NCBI GenBank assembly: GCA_015680685.1
Contig: MNCI01004505.1
Span: forward strand, 714,686 to 778,685
Length of the DNA stretch: 64,000 nucleotides
DNA from: Gnetum montanum
Taxonomy: Eukaryota > Streptophyta > Gnetopsida > Gnetales > Gnetaceae
Direction of reading: 5' to 3'
The notes below the pieces were generated by a model that searched no databases, was not told the DNA's origin, and saw nothing but the letters and a program-made list of their open reading frames with translations. The first letter of the stretch is position 1. The number at the start of each line of letters is the position of its first letter. Position numbers and translations under genes: made by a program. Positions 33,835 to 45,683 of the stretch are shown here, piece after piece.

Positions 33835-34505
33835 TTGAACTTGAAATTGAAACTAAAATTTTATTACTTCTTTAAACTATTTAGATCTATTGGACAGTAG
33901 AAATATACAAGCTATGAGTTTTGAAAACATCATTAAGGAAATTACTAACTATTCTTGGTAACATTTGAAACAAATCAATGACATTTGTAATTGTAATATT
34001 TCATCTATGTTGAATGTGCTCTAATGCAAGACATTGCTAGAAAATGTGGTATTTCTTTGTAATGCTATTTGTATTGCACAATCAGAATATTTGTTCTTCA
34101 CAAGGAATATTCAACCACCTACCTATGTCAACTCTTCCATGATGAAATCCCATTCATGTTCTTCTAATTGTGTATCATAATTAATGAGAAAACAACAACA
34201 GATAAATAAGTTGACTTTGAATTAAGGCCTCTCTAATAATATTTAAACAAAAATGCTTCTTTTTTTTTGTTTTTGCCTTCTACATTAACCTAGAGTTTTT
34301 GATATATGGGTTGTTTTAACAAATTGCAAGCTTGGTTAGGATTAGAATAGAGAATATACTCTTGAATATTCCATTTATTAAGCCATAGAACTCTCTCATA
34401 AAGACATCCTTTAGCATGGGTTTCCATTATCACTTTTTAAAAATATTTATTCAATGATGCAGGAAGATTATGAGTGTAGGGTAGAAACTGACAAATAGCT
34501 TTAAT
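33835..34505. repeat. Dispersed repeat, second copy (partner at 10050-10740)
   Basis: Same order of matching blocks as the first copy, including 'gctatgagttttgaaaacatcattaa' and 'tactcttgaatattccatttattaagccat'. It differs by small indels such as a T-run near 34260. No intact frame on either strand. Confidence 0.65.
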
Positions 34506-35440
34506 CTCTATTGAGTGTAGGCTATAAACTAACAAGTACTTTAACGAAACTTTAAAAAATGAAAGGCTTCTAACTAATGAAATTTCATGAATTTTATTAC
34601 CGTTTTTTATTCTTTTTCTTATATGTATAATGATTAGATTGATGGTTATCTTTGCTAGTAATAGATTTTTTTGAGTAACAATATTTTCTACTCTAAATAT
34701 CTCTTCTTATGCTTTATTTTACACTAATTTTACATTTTATATGGAGGTTTAGGCCTTTGTTATTTATTTCATATAATGAATATATTACCAACTTTCAAAT
34801 TCATTGAAATGAGATGATATCTCAACTAGGAGTATCTTGGATTGCATCAAAAAATTTGCAAGTTCAATTTAAGGCATGCAATTTTCCAGTTTTTTTCCCT
34901 CATAACTAGAACATGAAATTTAATTAAATACCAAAGTTCATAAGAAATGAATTTAAAGTAATTTCTTTTAAGAATCTATGAATATTATTGTTTCTATTAA
35001 AGCACTATAAAATTTTGGCAAGAATTAGAAAAAAAGATATGAATAATAATATAAATGGTTGAAAAACATCTTATTTGGAAATGTAAATATAGAGTTGTTA
35101 TAAAAATATGTAGATGTCCAACTCCTATTATATTTAAGAATACAAATTAATATAACATCACTTAAAACTTGTAGATTGCAAAAGAATCAAGATCCATCTT
35201 AAGAAAGAATATATTTTCAATTTTAATGTTCTTATTTTCCTATGTAAATCCATGTTCTTTCTCTAAGCATAATTATCATGTATATTAGCTATATAATTTA
35301 ATCTTAAAACATATCTTAAGCTTTTTCATGTTTTTGGTAAACTATGTGCTAAAAAGTCGCTAAACATTAGAAACATCAATCATTTTGGTCAGCTCTCCTC
35401 AATTAGGTTAATTGGACATTTGAATAGATATTGGTACTAA
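34506..35440. other. Intergenic, nothing recognised
   Basis: AT-rich sequence without coding or repeat signals that I can support. Confidence 0.35.
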
Positions 35441-35795
35441 AATGTTTCACTATGTAACCTTATGTTATTGTTACAAGGTATTAGAATCAATTAGTTGTAT
35501 TTTGTAGTTTAGTTATTGATTGATGTAATTTCCATTTGGGTAAATAATTTAATGGAAAAGATCTATGCTTTCATTGCTAGATTTATGCAAGAGATGTGTA
35601 GAATAAATCTTTTAAAAAAATATTATAAACATTAATATAAATTAGAATGAAGGGCAATCATAAAAGTAGTAAGTCCTAGAGTGACCTTGAAAGTGTAATC
35701 ATATCTTCAATGTTATTGATTTTGAGTTTAATTTTGCTTTGAGATTTCTTTTAATTATTTAATGGTTTTAGCTTGGTATAGAGAAGGTTAAGTGA
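35440..35795 (+). repeat. Ty1/copia-type LTR fragment with primer-site-like end
   Basis: Shares 'tgatgtaatttccattt', 'aatggaaaagat', 'agagatgtgtagaataaat' and 'aaattagaatgaagggcaatcataaaa' with 36995-37385 and, in reverse, 37975-38295. It ends at 'TGGTATAGAG' near 35775-35784, which resembles the initiator tRNA-Met primer site of copia elements (TGGTATCAGAG). No copia protein is visible. Confidence 0.5.
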
Positions 35796-35923
35796 CCTTT
35801 ATATAGCTAGGTCCTTGATTTGTGTAGCTTTTGAAATTGTAATTAGGGAATTTTTTTTCTTTCTTTGCTTTCTTCTATGCACTACCATGTTTAGCATGGT
35901 TGCAATGTTTGACTGTTGCAATA

Positions 35924-36821
35924 TGATGAGCAGTGGAGTAATCCAACACCCAACCATATAAGTCACACATGTTCATGTGTGACCAGATCATAATTCGTGG
36001 ATGAGGCAATGTGATTATGTTAGTAATTGGTTAAAGTTTGTCTTTCCACATGAGCTAGTGAAATCTATGGGTATGGTTTAACTCACTGTGAGGTATATGA
36101 TAATTGATGTTGTGTTGGCCATGTTACTCCTAGTAAACATGACGAAATAATAATGGTTTCTAAGTCTAAGCAAACAATAAACAAATCTATTCTATATTAG
36201 GCAATCTATTTCTGATTTACCATACACGCTTTGGACTCATGTAGTCATCACTGGGATTACCAAGTGTATCACTACTGAGTGAATCAAGTGATAACACTAC
36301 TGAGCAAATCAAGTAATAACACTACTAAGTTTCTAGATAACTACACTTAGTGCTCAAAATCAATCATATCCATACTACTTAACAACTGTGAAGGTAAAAT
36401 GCAAGGAATGGTATCATTAACTAAGAAAGCATCTAAGTGAAAACGGTAAACATTATTCTAAGTAAATAGTAAAGAAACTAAGTGGATGCTGCAATGGTGA
36501 AAAGTAATCTCGATCTTTATTGTTGTTCACATTTGTGTCCAAGTACAACATGCTCAAATAAAGATTCCATATAATCACTCAACACCACATTATGGGCACA
36601 CATGGCTAAATACTTAAAACTAAAATTGCTAAAACAAACTAAAAGAGTTTCAGTATGGCTAGACGAAATTGTTGTTAGACCACACACCTAATTGTCGTAT
36701 TTATAGGCGGACATGTATGGCATGATATCAAATATCTAATGTTGTAGCATGGGCTCCAATATCAAATACGTGATATCGTAGCTCCAATATTGGATGCCCC
36801 ATATCTTAGCCAACGAAAATG
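35924..36821 (-). mobile_element. Solo LTR of the Ty3/gypsy family with 5-bp duplication CAATA
   Basis: Starts TGATGAGCAGTGG and ends CCATCA, with CAATA at 35919-35923 and 36822-36826. Landmarks in the LTR order are 'cacccaaccatataag', 'ctgggattaccaagtg', 'ctcgatctttattg', 'gggcacacatgg', TATA 'gtatttatagg' near 36697, and a terminal cluster of gatatc/aatatc words at about 36724-36808. It is more diverged than the 46-56 kb LTRs. Confidence 0.85.
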
Positions 36822-36994
36822 CATTCCATCACAATACCTTGGCATCATTTTAATATTTTCAATACACATTCAATCTTCAATATCCTTTTATTAATAGCTC
36901 CATCACTCCATTCTATGGTAGATATCCATCTCATTTTTATTTTCTTTTTCAAATTGTACTTTCACAAACTCTACAAAATTTGAAAAGAAGTGTT

Positions 36995-37385
36995 AACAGT
37001 GTTTTGTAGTTTGATTATCAGTTGATGTAATTTCCATTTAAGCAAATCGCTTAACAGAAAAGATTTGCACTATCAGTTGTCATTTTCAAATTTATATGAA
37101 AGATCTTTGGAAGAAATCTTAGAAAAAAATCTTGTAAACACTACTATAAATTAGAATGAAAGGAAACCATAAAATTACATCATCATGGACACTAGAGTGG
37201 CTGAGAATTTAAAATCCCATTTTTAATATTGTTAATCAATTTTTACAGTTCATGTTACTTGAGATTTATTCTAATTACTAACGCGGCTTAGGATGTAAAA
37301 TCTCATTTTCGATGTTGTTCTTTTTTTTAAAAAAATTTAATGTCACTTTGAAATTTCTTCTGATTACTTTATAATTTTGATATAC
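36995..37385 (+). repeat. Ty1/copia-type LTR fragment, second copy
   Basis: Matches 35440-35795 ('gttgatgtaatttccattta', 'acagaaaagatttgcac', 'ataaattagaatgaaaggaaaccataaaa'). It is in + orientation and older than the other two copies. Confidence 0.45.
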
Positions 37386-37489
37386 TCTTTCAATACTGAA
37401 TCTCCTGTAAAATAATGAAAAGAAATCTTATAACACTATTAAGCACTAAAAGGAACACATATGCAATAGATGAAATTCCACATCCTGAG

Positions 37490-37600
37490 TCAATTTGAGT
37501 AGTATTAAGACCTGAAGTTATATGTTCAATTCTATTGACTACAGGGTATATATTATTAAAAAAATCAATTTTAGTTCCAACACGCTCCATATAATTCACA
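37490..37600 (+). repeat. SINE-like fragment
   Basis: 'gaagttatatgttcaattctattgact' and 'ttagttccaacacgctcc' match the B-box side and tail of the SINE copies at 33250-33560. The A-box side is not recognisable. Confidence 0.4.
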
Positions 37601-37974
37601 TTGGTATTTACAAGATTTTTTATTTATTTTAACCATCTCTTGGACACCCGATTACCGTTGGCAGTACAAGTTCCCATTAAATTGAATAGATATTACATCA
37701 ATTGAAAACCTTTAATTTTATCACCTTCTAACACTCTCCTCAATGTGTGCAAAGCTTAAGAAAGCAGAGTTTTACAAAAGAAAAAGGGGATTACATCCAC
37801 CATGAAATAGAGCTAGCAATTGCAATGCACAGTTTCACAAAAGAAGGACAAGATAAATAGAGCATATATAGAAGATTAAAGTGCTGTTGAAGATTAAAGT
37901 TGTGTTGAGAATATAGAAGTCATGATGAAGCATTACATTTCAGCAATTTCAAAAGCTGCACAAATCACTTAATG

Positions 37975-38295
37975 TCCTCTAATGCCATGTCAAAACTATA
38001 AAATGATGAAAAAAAATCTCAAAGCAACATTAAGCCCAAAGAGAAGCAAGATCATGAAAATGACATTTAACATCCCAAGCCAAGGAGAAGGCTACAGCGA
38101 GCTTCTTTCATGGTTGCCCTTTACTTAAATTTATAATGGTATTTATAAGATTTCTTTCCAAGATTTATTCTATAGATCTCTTATACAAATCTGGAAATGA
38201 CGGTACAAATCTTTTCCGTCAAGTCATTCAACTGATCGGAAATTATGTCAATTGACAACCAGAATATTATGAACTGCAACTAGTTAATTTTATTG
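37975..38295 (-). repeat. Ty1/copia-type LTR, third copy, inverted
   Basis: On the minus strand: 'ttgacataatttccgatc', 'gacggaaaagatttgtacc', 'gatctatagaataaatc', 'agtaaagggcaaccatgaa', then '..atagttttgaca' followed by TGGCATTAGAGG, a primer-site-like sequence. It is inverted relative to the copy at 36995. Confidence 0.5.
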
Positions 38296-38554
38296 CCATC
38301 TAGCAATTACCAAATAATCGAGTGGGTACCTATCTTTGTAATCGGTTTCAACATAATACCCAAGCGTGGTTGCATGCAATTCACAAAGTTCAGGAGGAGG
38401 AAATTCATTTTGAAATACCTATTCATCTCAAACAAACAATTAAGAGCTCTTTCTATATGTTAGAACTAAAAACCTCTAATTCTCTTCCAGGGTACCTGTT
38501 TGCAATAACACCTAACCCTTGGGCCAAAGAACAAGCTATAGCAAGAGGCTAAAA

Positions 38555-40123
38555 CTATTGTAAGCTGTTTTCCTGTTTGATTAGTGTGCATGCCAAATCA
38601 AATTGCTCAGAAATTCCAAGTTCAACCATGGAAGTATAGTTCTCTTTCCCAAACCGAGCCATGTACTGTAAGCCCTCATCCAGCAAACCGGCATGCCTGC
38701 AAGCAGACATAATAGAAACATATGTAACATGGTTTGGTTGCACACCTCTGCACTGCATTTCTTCTGCTAGTGCCAAGGCTTCCTTTCCCTGTCCATGCAT
38801 TCCATAAGCTGCAATCATTGCATTCCACGAAGCCACATCTTTTTCATGCATTTTCTCAAACACCTTGCAAGCTTCATCCACTCTGTCACATTTAGCATAC
38901 ATGTCTATCAGAGAAGTGTTAACCAACACATTCTGCCCAAACCCCAACCTGATGGCATAACTATGCAAAACCTGATTTTCTTGCATTGACCTCAGTTGGG
39001 CACAGGCAGAAAGCACAGAAATAATCACAACAAAGTCAACCTTGACATTCTGTTGTAAAATCTTTTGAAAGAGATTAATTGCTTGCTCACTGTGGCCACT
39101 GCACTGATAAGCTTTCAGCATCGCTGTCCATAAAACCACATCTTTTGTTGTATGCACCCAAGAAAACACCTGTTCTGCATCTTCCAAAAGCTCATACTTT
39201 GCATAGAAGCCTATCAGAGCAGAGCCCACAAAAGCACTACCTTCCACTCCTTTCTTTATCACACAACCATGTAAACTTTGGCCTATGCCTATTCCAACTT
39301 GATTGCAATCTTCAGGGTGCTCTTGTGGGTCACCATGTGATGATCCTATAATCAAACTTGTGAAAGTAACTGGATCAGCCTGGATATGTTGATGAAACTG
39401 CATTTCATGAAAAAGAATCAAGGCTTCATTCATGTGGCCACTGTAGGCATAACCAGCTATCAATGAATTATAACACAAACAATTCCTGCATAGCATGCTG
39501 TTAAACACTGACTGAGCGTCCTCTAATTGCCCACATTTGACATAAAGATCTATCAATGCAGTGCCCAGGTAAACATTGAAACAGAAATCACCACTCCTCA
39601 TCACATACCCATGCAACATTCTGCCTTTATGCAAATCTCTAAGATTGGCAAATAATCCTAATAAACCTACAACAGTATATGAATTGGGAATGATACCATT
39701 CATCTGCATTTTCTGAAGCAAAAATGCAGCTTCCTCTGCTCGTCCATTTTTACAGTAACCAGAAATAATTGCTGTCCAAGAAACCACATCTTTCTTAGGC
39801 ATTCCATCAAACACCTTCCGTGCGTACTCGATTTCACCCAAGCCTGCACATCTGGTCACGAGTTTGGCGCATAAAAATAGGTTGAGATGCAGCCCAGATA
39901 TTATCACGTTGGCATGTAACTCCTTGATTTCTCTGATGTTGTTACATATGTGCAAACGAGATCCATAAGCAATTGCATCTAATTTGGCAACATGAGGAAT
40001 TTCATAAAATCCAGGAACCGGATTACTGCAATAATTGTTGACTTGGAACTTTGTCTTGCGTAAATGCAGAGCAGAACCCAATCCAATCCATGTGGTAGAA
40101 AGCAAAGTCCTTCTTGACTGCAT
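38555..40123 (-). CDS. PLS-class pentatricopeptide repeat protein, intronless, short C-terminus
   Basis: 522 aa. PPR proteins bind single-stranded organellar RNA, one base per repeat, and guide editing, splicing or processing. The N-terminus (MQSRRTLLSTTWIGLGSALH) is Arg/Ser-rich without acids, as in mitochondrial or plastid targeting. From about residue 65 there are repeated PLS-type units, for example 'LGEIEYARKVFDGMPKKDV', 'VSWTAIISGYCKNGRAEEA', 'TALIDLYVKCGQLEDAQSVF', 'NTSLIDMYAKCDRVDEACKV' and 'HVTYVSIMSACRHAGLLDEG'. I count roughly a dozen. PLS proteins usually continue after the last block into another S unit and an E or DYW domain. Here 'LQYMARFGKENYTSMVELG' replaces the usual sequence and the protein stops about 25 residues later. 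That suggests a deletion or truncation, or an editing factor that relies on a separate DYW partner. Confidence 0.88.
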   Translation of the reverse strand: MQSRRTLLSTTWIGLGSALHLRKTKFQVNNYCSNPVPGFYEIPHVAKLDAIAYGSRLHICNNIREIKELHANVIISGLHLNLFLCAKLVTRCAGLGEIEYARKVFDGMPKKDVVSWTAIISGYCKNGRAEEAAFLLQKMQMNGIIPNSYTVVGLLGLFANLRDLHKGRMLHGYVMRSGDFCFNVYLGTALIDLYVKCGQLEDAQSVFNSMLCRNCLCYNSLIAGYAYSGHMNEALILFHEMQFHQHIQADPVTFTSLIIGSSHGDPQEHPEDCNQVGIGIGQSLHGCVIKKGVEGSAFVGSALIGFYAKYELLEDAEQVFSWVHTTKDVVLWTAMLKAYQCSGHSEQAINLFQKILQQNVKVDFVVIISVLSACAQLRSMQENQVLHSYAIRLGFGQNVLVNTSLIDMYAKCDRVDEACKVFEKMHEKDVASWNAMIAAYGMHGQGKEALALAEEMQCRGVQPNHVTYVSIMSACRHAGLLDEGLQYMARFGKENYTSMVELGISEQFDLACTLIKQENSLQ

Positions 40124-40690
40124 CCAAATTTACACTAAAAATCCGAATCTGCAGTAAATTTTATTCCTCTACAAACTGTGAAGAGCCCACAACAAATTTT
40201 GGATAGAGAAACATGACCATGCCTCGAGGAAACAGAAACCAGATTCTTCAAATTCTAGGTAATGTCTGTCAATATAAAATACCACAAGCAATAGGCAAAA
40301 AAAGTTAGATTTTCAGCGTCGGTTGTTAGTCAAATGTTAGTTTGCGCTGTATTTCGGTTCAAAGCATCATTTTGCATGCCCCTTCTAAGGTGCTGGAATC
40401 AGCTACGTAAACCTTACCCTTCGCTAGATTTACAATTTGCAATTTTCTATCCATTGCTGTGCATGGACTCTGGCTTGAATTTATAGGGGCAGGCTCCATG
40501 TAGGTATAACTTATATACAAAATTAGGTTACACTCAAAGCCAGTATAGCTGGTTAGTAATGCATGGTTTGGTTAGACAGTGATTTGCAAGTCATAGGTTT
40601 GATGAATATGTTTTAATTTCGTGTTGCCTGGATGATGTGGGAACATATATGACAAAGAATACCCCTCTCTCTAAAAAAAGAAAAAAGAAA
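40124..40690. other. PPR 5' flank and possible SINE-like relic
   Basis: Probable promoter and leader of the PPR gene. 'ggttagtaatgcatggtttggttagac..gcaagtcataggtttgat' near 40550-40605 faintly resembles the SINE family. It ends in an A-rich and then 11-base G run (40691-40701) just before the N at 40702. Confidence 0.35.
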
Positions 40691-40884
40691 GGGGGGGGGG
40701 GNTCGGACCCCAAAAAATAAATTTAATTAATAGAGAAAAAAGAAAATAGTACAAAGGGGATAAAAGAGAGGGTCAAAAAAGATGAAGAGGTCTCAAAGAA
40801 GGAGACACTAACAGCCAAAGGGGAAAAGCTCACCTCAAAAGAGGAGAAACTACAAGAAATTAGGAAAAACGGGAGAGAAAAAGT

Positions 40885-43800
40885 TCAAGAGCTCAACTGC
40901 AGCATTATTTGAACAATGTCTCCTTGAATAGACAAGGAGAGAATATTAGTAGGAGAATCACGTTGAAAAACCACATTACAACGAAATTTCCAGATAGCAT
41001 GGAGAATAAGGGGACGAAGGTGATCCCAGATATAAATCAAAGAGCCTTGAAGATGCGGAGTGTCACCAAAAAGAACCTCATCCAAGCTTGGTCGAAAACC
41101 CTGTAAAAACCTGCCACACTAAATCCAAGAGCTATGAGCAAGGGGACAAGAAAAAAAACAGTGAGTAAAAGCATCTTCCCTGTGACAAATAGGACATTGC
41201 GGGTTAGGAACCCCCAGATGAGAACGCCGAACACCCACAGGAAGACCTTGGTGAATCAGATACCATAGAAAATGTTGAATCTTTGAAGAAGTAGGAGTAG
41301 TCCAAATTGTTTGAATACGTTGCTTCCAAACCTGCACATTAAGATTAACTTGCCAAAGATGATTGAATCTAGGCCAAATATTAGTAGTGGAATTAATAAG
41401 AGAGTAAACAATCTTAGAATGATAAGGAAAAACTTGATGACCAAAAATCCAAGAAAGATCTAAAAAACCACCAAGGGAGTCTTGAATAACAACACTTTTG
41501 TTCAAGCTATCCAAAATCGTACAAAAGGTAGACTTTTGAGCAGCATTAATACCGTAAATAAGGTGACATTCAGTCCAAGTAATCCAACGATTATGAATGC
41601 GAAGAGAGGAGAGGGAGGAGATGCCAAGCTTATCCCAAGTGCTACATAGACGAGGACGCGTAATGGCCCAAGGTTCATTGTGAATGGGAATCCACCAAGG
41701 AGAAAGCTTATCAAGTGTAGAGGAAGAAATAGTGATAGTGTTAAAGTTCCAAAACTGACTGATATAACACCATGCCTTCCAAATGTGTTTGATGACAACA
41801 GAACCAGAAATGGTAATACCAGTGGGAAAAAGAATCCAGTTAAGGAAATGAGTATTATTCCAATAACTACTACCTTTGGGCTTCCCAAGCTGTATGCGTT
41901 TAAGGAAAAGAAGCTGCCAAGGTTCAGAGCCAGATAAGCATTTGGCCATCCATTTGGCACATAACACAATGCCCTGTTTGTAGCAATTAATGAGGCCCAA
42001 ACCGTCGTCCTCTTTATGAGAAGTACAAACGTTCCAAGCAACCTGACAAAATCCTTTCTTAGTATGGCTGTTGTTCCAAAGAAAGTGTTTGACTAGTTGA
42101 TCAATGCGACAATAAGCAGAGATGCTAGGAGCCCAACAAGAAGAGTAATACACATGGGTAGCTTGGAGAATATGCTTGCAGACAATAAATTTACTAGCCA
42201 TAGATAGCTTCTTTTCCTTCCACTTAATAAGCTTTTGTTCAAGTTTCTTCACAGTGACATCCCATAATGTTTTGGATGATCCGCCAAAAGAAAAGGGAAT
42301 GCCAAGAAGCTTAAAAACTTGATCCTTTCCTAAAAATTGCCAAGACTTAGACAACACCCAGGCTTGAACCTCTTTGTTGCAAAAGATAGAAGATTTGAAC
42401 CAATTAATCTGAGAGCCAAAGAGTCTACAATATTGCTCAATGCGATAAAAAAGACGATTAGCAATAAGAGCATCATTTTTTATCATAAAGAATGAGTCAT
42501 CAGCAAAATGCATATTCAATAAGGAAGGAACATTATGATCAATGAAAATACCTTGAAGCAAATTTTGTTCCTTATCCTTATGAATAGCATGACACAAAAA
42601 GTCCGCAGCAAGAATGAAGAGGTAAGGAGCAAGAGGACAACCTTGTCTAACAGAGTGCTCAAGCTTGAAGCAATTAGTTAAGCCAGCGTTAGTAGCCACA
42701 AGGGCATTGGCGTCGGCAAAAAGAGTCTCCACCATTTTAATAAAATTAATGTGAAAACCATATTTATGAAGGCAAGCAATAACAAATTTCCACTCAATTT
42801 TGTCATAGGCTTTAGCATAATCAAGCTTAAGAAAAGCAATGTTTTGATTGGAGTCCTCGACCCATTGCATACCTTCCCAAGCCGCAACAACATTATCAAG
42901 AATATACCTACCCTTAACAAAGCCTATTTGCATTGGCGTAATGATCTGAGGGATAATTAGCTTCAGTCTATTAGCAAGACATTTAGCCAAAATCTTGTAA
43001 ACAGAGTTAAGGAGAGTGATAGGACGCCAGTTACCAATCAATGAAGGATCACCTGTTTTAGGAATAAGACGGATGACACCTCTATTTAACTCAGGACCGA
43101 GAGACTGTTGATTTATGGCTTCTGCAAAAACATAAGAGAGGTCTGAACCCACAATATCCCAATGATTCTTAAAAAACTCAATGGGGTTGCCATCAAAACC
43201 AGGGGCTTTATCATTGACCAGGCTAAACACAGCAGCCTTGATTTCAGAAAGAGAGATATCTTGAGCGAGAAGATGATTGTGACTACTATGGACAATACTA
43301 GGTAGGTGATCTGAGTTAGTAGCAAACTCATCCTGATCAAACCCATTGGAGACAAAGAGGCATTGAAAATGTTGTTCAAGAAAACCATTTATAACATGAG
43401 GATCAGAGGTAAGTTGGCCATTCACTTCCAAACGTTGTATAGTAGGGAAAGTACCTCTACCCTTTAAAAATTTGAAGAACTCTTTACAGGGTTCTCCCTC
43501 AATTTTTAACTAGTTGAGACGACTCTTGATAAGAGCACTTCTAGCAGAGTACATATCCCATTTTTGTTTAACTGAGCGAACATAAGTTAGCCGTTGTTGA
43601 AGAGCAACATTAAAAGGGTCATGTTGAAGTGCAGAGTTAAGTTGTTGCAATTCAGAACTAACATTCGCCTCAATAGACCTACGTTTCTTAGCATATTGCT
43701 TGCCCAACCAGCGAGCAAAGTTGCGAATACGAGAAGTGGCACGCAACCACCAGTCAGTCCAGCCTAAATTGCCTGATGGCCTTCTCTCTGAATTCCAAAG

Positions 43801-44230
43801 AGATGTCAAAAGACCTTTACTAGAAGGAGTAAGAAATAAAGAGGCATTCATGCGAAAAATTTGGCGATGTTGAGCTAAAGATTTAGAACCAAAGGTCAAA
43901 GTGAGAGACATTGGAAAGTGGTCTGAGAGGGTAGCATCAAGGTGGACCTTAACATGACCATCACAAAACCATGAGGAATAACTAGAGAAATAAAATCGAT
44001 CAAGTCGCTCACAAATGCGATCAACACCAATCCTAAGGTTGGACCAAGTAAACCAACCTTCACAATTCACGTTAGAGCTGGTAGCATCAGAGAGACAAAA
44101 GTGCTCCTTAACATCACTCCAACTAGAAAGCTCGGGGCTGGTAAGTTGAGAAGAGGGTCCACCAACTTTATCATAAGGATGTTCGATCATATTAAAATCA
44201 CCTCCAAAGAGCCAAGGAATGTTAGGCAGA
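40885..44230 (-). pseudogene. LINE ORF2: endonuclease, reverse transcriptase, zf-RVT
   Basis: ORF2 protein nicks target DNA and copies the LINE RNA there. The frame comes out of the N gap with 'GGDFNMIEHPYDK' (AP-endonuclease core), then 'RICERLDRFYFSSY' and the endonuclease end 'LSDHFPM'. RT motifs follow: 'WRPITLLNSVYKILAKCLA', 'GFVKGRYILDNVVAAWEGM', 'RQGCPLAPYLFILAADFL' and the catalytic 'HFADDSFFM'. The C-terminal zf-RVT has 'SKIQHFLWYLIHQGLP' and 'NPQCPICHREDAFTHCFFSCPL'. In-frame TAG stops after 'IKSRLN' (near 43510) and after 'AHSSWI' (near 41119) break it. Reading resumes in the same frame both times and ends with 'QIMLQLSS' at 40885. Confidence 0.9.
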
Positions 44231-44444
44231 NNNNNNNNNNNNNNNNNNNNNNNNNNNNNNNNNNNNNNNNNNNNNNNNNNNNNNNNNNNNNNNNNNNNNN
44301 NNNNNNNNNNNNNNNNNNNNNNNNNNNNNNNNNNNNNNNNNNNNNNNNNNNNNNNNNNNNNNNNNNNNNNNNNNNNNNNNNNNNNNNNNNNNNNNNNNNN
44401 NNNNNNNNNNNNNNNNNNNNNNNNNNNNNNNNNNNNNNNNNNNN
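44231..44444. other. Assembly gap (214 N)
   Basis: The N run falls where the first part of the LINE endonuclease should lie. The true length is unknown: the missing N-terminal endonuclease normally needs about 100 residues. Confidence 0.98.
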
Positions 44445-44838
44445 CAAGTATAGACTAACATCCAGAGAAGGGGGAGGAGGCCCCCGCCCTAGTTGTAGAG
44501 TTAACAATGTCTAAAGAAATCATTTCCTGGTTGTGATCAATGGTAGTAAAGGGATTGTGGGTGAGTAAGAGAGTTTGAGTGGATTGGTTGGACTGAAGTG
44601 TAACATCGTTGGTAAAAGGCATACCTCGACGTTTCCTACTGAGGGGAACTATTTGAAATCCGTCATCATCAATAGGAGAGTTGTTAGAAGTCGTAAAAAC
44701 GTATGGGTGTTTTCCCTTAGCTAATGAAGAAGCATGAGGAGGTGGCTTTTTGGTAACCTTACTTTGAGACCTAGGTGTGGGAGGAGCCTTGTTGCTAATA
44801 GAGGAAACCTTAGGATCAGTAGGGGAGGATTGTTGTGA

Positions 44839-45504
44839 TCATGCTTGCGCTGCCTTTTTTCGTAACATAAAGGGGCATGAGACAAACATATGACCCTCTT
44901 GGTGGCAGTAGTGACAAGAGTTGGGAAGGTTGTAATAGACCACCTTTTGCATATAGTTAATACCACCTGCACGCAAAATAAGTCCTCGTTTAAGAGAGTC
45001 TAAGTCCACTTCAATCATATATCGAGTCCTGCGAAGGCCACTAGGTGTACCTAAGGATTCAGTGTGTTTGATTAATTCAAAGAGAGACACAATATCCCTT
45101 TCAACTCTTTTGAAAATCAAGGGGAGATTCGGTAACTCTACAAAACAAGGGACTTTCCGAAATTCAGGAGAAGTTGGGTTGAGAGAAGGAGTCCACTTGC
45201 GAATAATCAATAAAGCATGATGATGGTGAAAGACACTAATGCTAAGAGCTTTAGAGACCATCTCTGAGTTAATAAACTCAACAAGTAGAAAAGAATTAGA
45301 TAAATATCGAACATGTGAAGCTATCAAACCACGATCTTTCCAAATAGAGTTGACATGATGCAAAAAGCTAGAAGAGCGTGGCAGGTAGCCTAAAATTTGC
45401 ACAAAGACATACCTGCTAGAAATTTCGTGGGTGATAGATTCAAACAAATCATCAGGAAGCTTGTAAAATGGCTCGGAAGAAGTGGAGCCACCATCTGGCG
45501 ACAT
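44839..45504 (-). CDS. LINE ORF1: RNA-binding protein with zinc knuckle
   Basis: ORF1 proteins of plant LINEs bind the element RNA as a chaperone. From ATG 45504 (MSPDGGSTSSE) the frame runs 221 aa to a stop at 44839; upstream it is open to 45681 without a better start. The body resembles the DUF4283-type domain ('IWKDRGLIASHVRYLSNSF', 'PCFVELPNLPLIF', 'TRYMIEVDLDSLKRG'). The end has a CX2CX4HX4C knuckle, 'CHYCHQEGHMFVSC'. It is apparently intact. A relic of the same ORF lies at 23150-23525. Confidence 0.8.
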   Translation of the reverse strand: MSPDGGSTSSEPFYKLPDDLFESITHEISSRYVFVQILGYLPRSSSFLHHVNSIWKDRGLIASHVRYLSNSFLLVEFINSEMVSKALSISVFHHHHALLIIRKWTPSLNPTSPEFRKVPCFVELPNLPLIFKRVERDIVSLFELIKHTESLGTPSGLRRTRYMIEVDLDSLKRGLILRAGGINYMQKVVYYNLPNSCHYCHQEGHMFVSCPFMLRKKAAQA

Positions 45505-45571
45505 GGCAACCAAAGGAGCTAATCTAAAACAGGTCAGAGAGCCTTCTCTTCCACGATCACAAAACAGAACA

Positions 45572-45683
45572 GGCAGCAAGATCTGCCTGAGATCTGCAAA
45601 GGTGCCTTGATCCGATCCGATCTCACAGGCAGCGAGATCTGCCCGAGATCTGCTAGGGTGCCCTGATCCGATCCGATCCAATC
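45572..45683 (-). repeat. 56-bp tandem repeat in LINE 5' leader
   Basis: Two units begin 'ggcagcaagatctgcct' (45572) and 'ggcagcgagatctgccc' (45628), each ending in repeated 'gatccgatccgat'. They lie just upstream of ORF1, where an L1 internal promoter is expected. Confidence 0.85.

Noticed and set aside
38322-38552. 76-codon + frame beside the PPR stop
   Set aside because: Next to the PPR 3' end and a copia LTR; no family features.
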